The position numbers and the translations under genes were made by a program. From Fimbriimonadaceae bacterium (GTDB lineage Bacteria; Armatimonadota; Fimbriimonadia; Fimbriimonadales; Fimbriimonadaceae), in the NCBI GenBank assembly GCA_014380605.1, contig JACMJO010000299.1:1-8300 (forward strand): a DNA stretch of 8,300 nucleotides, in the 5' to 3' direction. Shown in pieces: positions 5,265 through 8,300 of the stretch; the first letter of the stretch is position 1, and every line of letters begins with the position of its first letter. The notes below the pieces were generated by a model. It saw only the letters and a list, made by a program, of their open reading frames with translations. It was not told where the DNA came from and ran no database searches.

Positions 5265-6410
5265 ATGCGATCTGGTTCAAAGCATGGGGACGAGGAGGAG
5301 GCGCGGCTTACCGAAGGCGCGCTCACCAGCACGCAGCAACTGGAGGCAGTGAGGCTTGCACTGCGGATGCAGCAGGCGTCCGACGAGAGCCTGACGCTTG
5401 CCCAGCTCGAGGAAATTGGCAAAGAGGCGGGCGTCGATCCAGAACAGATTCGGAAAGCCGTGGAGGCACTGCGCTCGACCGATGAGCATAAGCGGCGGCA
5501 AGGCAATCGCCGCGACCTGATTGCGCTTGTTACCTCCTTCTTGGCAGTGATGTTGTCCGTTTCGTTTCCCTTGGTGATAAGGCAGCTTCCGGCCGCAACC
5601 CTCATCTACATTGCACTTGCGGTGGGTCTTGGGTACGTTTGCAAGCGTCCTTGGGTAGCCGCAATCGTCGGCTTTGTTGTCAACATTGGGTACAGCCTTG
5701 GGAATGGCCATCCCCAGGGGATGGAGCAAGCGCAGATCAACCAGAAAGAGATCATTTCGATCATCTCCTTTACCGTTTTTGGCCTCCTTGGGTGGGGCGT
5801 GAATAGGGTGATGACGCCCAAGCCCCCCAAACAGGAGAAGGGACCCCCAGACCGAGCCGAATTGGTGAAGCAGTTCGTTGCATTACAAGACCGCTTGGAG
5901 CAGGGCAAGGTGCAGTCGGCGGTCCTTTGTGTGGATGTCGAGGGTTCGACGGGGATGAAGGCCGGAGAGTCGGACCTCGATATCGAGTACTCCTTCAATG
6001 CTTATCTTGGCCTGGTGGACGAGGCGGTTGAGAAGCACGGAGGCAAAATGGAGAGCGCGGCGGGCGACGGCGCGATGGCGGTGTTCACTACTGCTGATCG
6101 GGCCATCTTGGCCGCCCAGAATTTAGTTGGGGCGGTAGAAGCGTTCAACGCGAACGGCAATCGCCTTAAAACCCCCTTCCGAGTGCGATGCGCCATCAGT
6201 TCAGGCGAGATCGGCTTCAACCGGGGCGGCTCCATCGGCCGTAGCCACAGCATCGTCTTTGATCGGGCGGGCAAGGCTCAAAAAGGGGCGGAACCGGGTG
6301 GCATCGTGGTCACTGAGGATTGCCGAGAAATGGCGGAGGGCATTTTGGAGAACCTCGAACCGGTGTCGATCCCGGGGCTTGACGTTAACGCCTATCGTTC
6401 AAAAGTATAG
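5265..6410 (+). CDS. Membrane-anchored class III nucleotide cyclase homologue with altered active site
   Basis: Read from ATG 5265 the protein has 381 residues. A longer frame from TTG 5145 adds 40 residues, but the candidate promoter lies within that addition. Domain order: an acidic cytoplasmic region (1-83) with a helical motif, L-A-Q-L-E-E-I-G-K-E-A-G-V (45-57), common in front of small membrane domains. About four membrane segments follow (84-105, 110-125, 130-146, 163-182), then a charged linker, then a class III cyclase domain (about 217-381). Visible cyclase landmarks: C-V-D-V-E-G-S-T with metal Asp224, G-D-G-A-M-A-V-F with metal Asp268, and R-V-R-C-A-I-S-S-G-E. The position that normally holds the substrate-specifying Lys before G-D-G is Ser264, and the usual transition-state Asn and Arg align with Asp333 and Lys337. 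Cyclase activity is therefore uncertain; it may be a divergent cyclase or a nucleotide-binding regulator. It would act at the inner face of the cytoplasmic membrane. Confidence 0.88.
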   Translation: MRSGSKHGDEEEARLTEGALTSTQQLEAVRLALRMQQASDESLTLAQLEEIGKEAGVDPEQIRKAVEALRSTDEHKRRQGNRRDLIALVTSFLAVMLSVSFPLVIRQLPAATLIYIALAVGLGYVCKRPWVAAIVGFVVNIGYSLGNGHPQGMEQAQINQKEIISIISFTVFGLLGWGVNRVMTPKPPKQEKGPPDRAELVKQFVALQDRLEQGKVQSAVLCVDVEGSTGMKAGESDLDIEYSFNAYLGLVDEAVEKHGGKMESAAGDGAMAVFTTADRAILAAQNLVGAVEAFNANGNRLKTPFRVRCAISSGEIGFNRGGSIGRSHSIVFDRAGKAQKGAEPGGIVVTEDCREMAEGILENLEPVSIPGLDVNAYRSKV

Positions 6411-6412
6411 GC

Positions 6413-6429
6413 ATAGGCTTAAAACCTAT
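6413..6429. terminator. Weak hairpin between convergent genes
   Basis: ATAGG (6413-6417), a 7-base A-rich loop and CCTAT (6425-6429) form a 5-base stem right after the cyclase stop codon, in the 38-base gap to the convergent monooxygenase-fold gene. A short A/T-rich stem without a clear T-run would be an inefficient terminator; its position is the main argument. Confidence 0.2.
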
Positions 6430-6448
6430 CCTTCCATGAGACAGACAG

Positions 6449-6742
6449 CTACTCTGAAAGGGTTGCTTGGAAGATGCGGATTTCTGGGGGTTGCGTTAGG
6501 CATTCGCCCATCGCCTTCATGAACTCGGCGAAGTGGCCGGTTTGGAAGTGGGCTTCCAGGTCCTCTCGGGTGGTCCATTCCTCTACGAACACGAACTTAA
6601 GCGCATCCTCGGCACTGATGTAGTAGTCAAACCGCTCGCAGCCGGTTTCGGTCACGGCCAAAGCCTTGTTCTTCTTGCTCGCGGAGAGGAAGAGGTCGAC
6701 TTTGTCGGCGTGGAGGAAGCCGTAGGCAGTGAGAACGGTCAT
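6449..6742 (-). CDS. ABM-fold monooxygenase-like protein (putative quinol monooxygenase)
   Basis: The 97-residue length is typical of single-domain antibiotic biosynthesis monooxygenase (ABM; YgiN/LsrG-type) proteins, which form dimers with a ferredoxin-like barrel. The diagnostic order is present: T-E-T-G-C-E-R-F-D-Y-Y (31-41), then a strand plus E-E-W (54-56). The helix motif D-L-E-A-H-F (61-66) and H-F-A-E-F (70-74) follow, and a final strand, I-R-I-F-Q-A (88-93), closes it. Known members oxidise quinols without a cofactor, act on signalling or antibiotic intermediates, or have no known substrate; nothing here selects among these. It is cytoplasmic, with no signal. The start is the only ATG in frame at the fold. 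Upstream on the minus strand a -10-like box lies 7 bases before it, and a 9-base inverted repeat overlaps the -35 region, so it may have its own regulated promoter 75 bases after the preceding leftward gene. Confidence 0.9.
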   Translation of the reverse strand: MTVLTAYGFLHADKVDLFLSASKKNKALAVTETGCERFDYYISAEDALKFVFVEEWTTREDLEAHFQTGHFAEFMKAMGECLTQPPEIRIFQATLSE

Positions 6743-6749
6743 TCGCTGG

Positions 6750-6755
6750 ACTCTA
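6750..6755 (-). promoter_or_regulatory. -10-like box next to the ABM gene start
   Basis: Minus-strand TAGAGT (6755-6750) matches TATAAT at four of six bases and ends 7 bases before the ATG. TTGGAG (6776-6771) is a poor -35 candidate with a short 15-base spacer. A purine run is nearby (AGGTAGAG), so a ribosome site cannot be excluded and a leaderless start is less certain here. Confidence 0.25.
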
Positions 6756-6766
6756 CCTAACTTCGC

Positions 6767-6796
6767 CTGCCTCCAAGATGTGTCGTCTGGAGGCAG
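6767..6796. repeat. Perfect 9-base inverted repeat between two leftward genes
   Basis: CTGCCTCCA (6767-6775), a 12-base centre and TGGAGGCAG (6788-6796) are perfectly complementary. This could form a strong hairpin in the transcript of the 252-residue gene, or serve as an operator for the ABM gene. On the minus strand the T-rich tract precedes the stem rather than following it, and on the plus strand the stem is followed by A residues. Neither strand therefore has the form of an intrinsic terminator, although attenuation by the hairpin alone is possible. Confidence 0.5.
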
Positions 6797-6817
6797 AAAA
6801 GAAATAACCTGAAGTAC

Positions 6818-7576
6818 CTATCGAATTCGGCGGTTCCTCATCATCCGCCGAATTTCGGGAGGTGGCCCACTCAAAACTTCAATGCCCATGATGGGATGGA
6901 CTTCCCAGGCCGTTGCACGCCAGTTTTTCTCCCCGTCTCGGTCCCTCGGGTCGGCGGACCAGGCACCCGTCGCGTGGTCTGGGTCAAAGAACAGCCATCC
7001 GGAAAAGCGAACCCACCGGCCAAGCAGCCGAGAGCGTAGGGTTGCGCTACTCCAATCTTTCCCGATGTTTGACGGCAAGAGTCCCTGCAAAGCCAAACGC
7101 CGAGACCGCTCGGTTACCTCCATAACTACTTTGCCCTTTCCGGAGTCCTGCTGGTCGGGGATTAGTACGACGTCGAGGTGAGCGTCTAGGAGTGCTTTCT
7201 TGGTGGCGTAGCAATTGCAAGACTCACCTTTGCTCGCGGCAGGAAACAGATCCTGAACATAGCCAACGACGCTGACAGCCCGTGCGCTTATTGCCGCGTC
7301 GTCTTTTGAGGGAAGGGCGGCGATCCCGGTTAGGCTTATCGGAGTGAAGCTCGCTGGCAGTTTGAATCGGTTCTTCAAGCTATTTGATCGTGCTTTGTCG
7401 AAGGGCGGGATATTGCCGTCTTTGGTGAGGCCCTCCATCGTGCACTGATTTCCAAACTTGTTTGGGTAGTTGCCAATCACACTTAAATCTGGCCAAGCTC
7501 GCCTCTGTGTAACAATCGATAGACCAATGGCAGAAATGAGCGTTCCAATCATGCATAATAGTATTACTTTGATCAT
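6818..7576 (-). CDS. Membrane-anchored or exported protein of unknown function
   Basis: The protein has 252 residues. A hydrophobic stretch after M-I-K (residues 4-22) is a signal anchor or uncleaved signal. GAGG lies 10 bases before the ATG. The core (about 78-236) shows a beta-rich pattern with conserved-looking polar positions. These are A-V-S-V-V-G-Y-V (100-107), E-S-C-N-C (118-122), D-A-H-L-D-V-V-L (131-138) and V-V-M-E-V-T-E-R-S-R (150-159). They continue with W-V-R-F-S-G-W-L-F-F-D (188-198), His201, and A-W-E-V-H-P-I (223-229). From memory this matches a widespread uncharacterised family with C-N-C, H-x-W/D, E-V-T and W-E-I-H-P motifs and an OB-like strand order; no function is known to me. 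The Cys, His, Asp and Glu set could bind a metal, which is inference. The C-terminus is basic (R-R-M-M-R-N-R-R). A candidate promoter lies just upstream; the ABM gene follows in the same direction after the 9-base inverted repeat. Confidence 0.75.
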   Translation of the reverse strand: MIKVILLCMIGTLISAIGLSIVTQRRAWPDLSVIGNYPNKFGNQCTMEGLTKDGNIPPFDKARSNSLKNRFKLPASFTPISLTGIAALPSKDDAAISARAVSVVGYVQDLFPAASKGESCNCYATKKALLDAHLDVVLIPDQQDSGKGKVVMEVTERSRRLALQGLLPSNIGKDWSSATLRSRLLGRWVRFSGWLFFDPDHATGAWSADPRDRDGEKNWRATAWEVHPIMGIEVLSGPPPEIRRMMRNRRIR

Positions 7577-7596
7577 TCTTCGGTAACCTCATCTAC

Positions 7597-7625
7597 AAGA
7601 TATCAAAGTAAAGACTTTTTTGCAA
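7597..7625 (-). promoter_or_regulatory. Candidate promoter of the 252-residue protein gene
   Basis: On the minus strand TTGCAA (7625-7620), a 17-base A/T-rich spacer and TATCTT (7602-7597) lie 20 bases before the ATG at 7576. Each box matches consensus at four of six bases. The surrounding DNA is markedly A/T-rich, as at many promoters. The predicted transcript start falls close to the GAGG motif, so the leader would be very short. Confidence 0.35.
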
Positions 7626-7759
7626 TATTAGAGATTAAAAAGTTTTTTGGTGCTTATGGAAGCCCTCCACAGCGCGGAAATGTATAGACCGGACACACGG
7701 AGGACAAATGTTTTGGGGGGACATGGTGAATGTAGGTTTTGTCGCTTCAGTCCTGCGGT

Positions 7760-7765
7760 TACACT
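7760..7765 (+). promoter_or_regulatory. -10-like box next to the acetyltransferase start
   Basis: TACACT matches TATAAT at four of six bases and ends 6 bases before the ATG at 7772. TTGTCG (7739-7744) is a possible -35 with a short 15-base spacer. No convincing Shine-Dalgarno precedes this ATG, so a leaderless start is possible. Confidence 0.25.
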
Positions 7766-7771
7766 GAGCCG

Positions 7772-8300
7772 ATGCGCATTGTGAAGCTGCTGCCCGACCG
7801 ATGGCGGGATTACCAGGCGATCCGGCTGGAGGCGCTGCGGACGAACCTGGACGCCTTTGGGGCGACCCTCGAAGCGACGCTCCAGCGTCCTGAAGCCTGG
7901 TGGCGAGGAGTGCTCGAGACGGCCCAGGCAGAACCCAACAAAACGGCCCTGTTCGCGGAAACGCCAGACGGCATCATCGGGCTTGCTGGCGCCTATCCCG
8001 AGCAGGAGCCAAGGTGCGTCGACATCACCAGCATGTTCGTCACGCCTTCGGAGCGGGGCAAAGGGGTTGGGCGGGCGCTGCTTCAGGCAGTGGTGGATGA
8101 GGTCGTGGCCGAGCGGGTTCGGCTATGCGTGAATGCCTCGATTCTGGCAGCGGTTGGGCTCTATGAGCGGTTTGGGTTTGTGACCCTGTCGGAGAGCATG
8201 GGGACTCGGTCGCGAGGAGGCGATGGAAGCGGTGATAACCGGGGGAATGGGGGTTGTCAATCGCCGCGCGTGCGCCGCCCCGGCATGAATGCCGGGTCTA
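7772..8300 (+). CDS. GNAT-family N-acetyltransferase, 3' end abnormal or beyond window
   Basis: From ATG 7772 the frame stays open for 176 codons to the window edge. Residues 1-140 are a good GNAT domain (acetyl-CoA-dependent transfer to an amine). An N-terminal strand and helix carry I-R-L-E-A-L (17-22). The motif A strand M-F-V-T-P is followed by E-R-G-K-G-V-G-R-A-L-L (94-104), whose R-x-x-G-x-G loop binds the pyrophosphate of acetyl-CoA. Then come L-C-V-N-A-S (118-123) and L-Y-E-R-F-G-F (130-136), the classic motif B end. Substrate is unknown. After about residue 142 the sequence turns into Gly/Arg/Asn-rich text and runs through a palindromic repeat, where relatives have one more strand and a stop. 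The other two frames close at TGA 8233-8235 and TGA 8286-8288. A frameshift near 8190-8220, a repeat fused to the gene end, or an unusual tail are all possible. No ribosome site is clear. Confidence 0.82.
   Translation, partial: MRIVKLLPDRWRDYQAIRLEALRTNLDAFGATLEATLQRPEAWWRGVLETAQAEPNKTALFAETPDGIIGLAGAYPEQEPRCVDITSMFVTPSERGKGVGRALLQAVVDEVVAERVRLCVNASILAAVGLYERFGFVTLSESMGTRSRGGDGSGDNRGNGGCQSPRVRRPGMNAGS
8279..8296. repeat. Perfect 8-base palindromic arms at the window edge
   Basis: CCCGGCAT (8279-8286), a GA spacer and ATGCCGGG (8289-8296) form a compact hairpin. It resembles intergenic palindromic repeat units that occur in many copies in some bacterial genomes, but only one copy is visible here. 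It is preceded by a G/C-rich stretch (8261-8278). It may mark the end of the acetyltransferase region or act as a terminator-like hairpin; bases beyond 8300 are needed to see whether a T-run follows. Confidence 0.5.

Larger units (their letters stand above)
7577..7771. other. 195-base divergent intergenic region with an A/T-rich island
   Basis: This gap separates the leftward 252-residue gene from the rightward acetyltransferase. Bases 7600-7660 are strongly A/T-rich, with two similar runs (a six-T run at about 7616-7621 and another near 7643-7648), unlike the rest of the window. The remainder is G/C-richer and includes a six-G run near 7715-7720. I see no RNA gene, repeat array or small gene with a ribosome site. 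Confidence 0.4.

Noticed and set aside
6767..6796. Intrinsic terminator at the 9-base inverted repeat
   Set aside because: The T-rich side precedes the stem in the leftward direction, and the rightward side is followed by A residues, so neither strand has stem-then-T-run order.
7857..8132. Rightward 91-codon and 66-codon open frames overlapping the acetyltransferase
   Set aside because: They overlap a clear GNAT domain in another frame, and their Arg/Ser/Pro-rich translations match no fold.
1..8300. Search for a defence, toxin-antitoxin, CRISPR or mobile system
   Set aside because: No repeat-spacer pattern, transposase, integrase, nuclease or toxin-antitoxin pair was found. The cyclase homologue stands alone without an effector gene beside it, so a cyclic-nucleotide defence system is not supported.

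Overview
The window is about 8.3 kb of moderately GC-rich bacterial DNA (roughly 55-60% G+C by eye), densely packed with small, mostly single-gene units on both strands. A lipobox-type protein and several exported proteins point to a bacterium with an active secretory pathway. The Ser/Thr/Lys-poor secreted hypotheticals, the cyclase with a multi-pass membrane region, and the mix of Shine-Dalgarno and apparently leaderless starts fit a lineage such as Armatimonadota (Fimbriimonadia-like). That placement is impression, not proof: there is no rRNA or marker gene here. I see no tRNA, rRNA, CRISPR array, transposase, phage gene or origin.

Layout, left to right. Positions 1-98 hold a leftward promoter and perhaps the first codons of a gene leaving the window. 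Next come two leftward genes: a DUF2314 (YegJ-like) lipoprotein candidate (137-628) and a hydrophilic 106-residue protein (723-1043). A rightward orphan of about 133 residues (1166-1567) is followed by three rightward genes with short gaps: a secreted protein of unknown function (1665-2771), a small lipocalin-like protein (2830-3192) and a beta-lactamase-fold serine hydrolase with a C-terminal extension (3246-4646). A leftward VOC-family protein (4658-5053) converges on the hydrolase. A rightward membrane-anchored class III nucleotide cyclase homologue with altered catalytic positions follows (5265-6410). Two leftward genes come next: an antibiotic-biosynthesis-monooxygenase-fold protein (6449-6742) and a membrane-anchored or secreted 252-residue protein of unknown function (6818-7576). 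The window ends with a rightward GNAT acetyltransferase (7772 to the edge) whose C-terminal reading frame looks abnormal and runs into a palindromic repeat.

The genes do not form an obvious pathway. The three genes at 1665-4646 may be co-transcribed and all look exported, but nothing ties them to one function. The remainder reads as ordinary accessory and stress-type genes. I found no convincing new multi-gene system. The points most worth a second look are the altered active site of the cyclase homologue, the -10-like hexamers just upstream of five start codons, the inverted repeats overlapping two candidate promoters, and the broken-looking end of the acetyltransferase.
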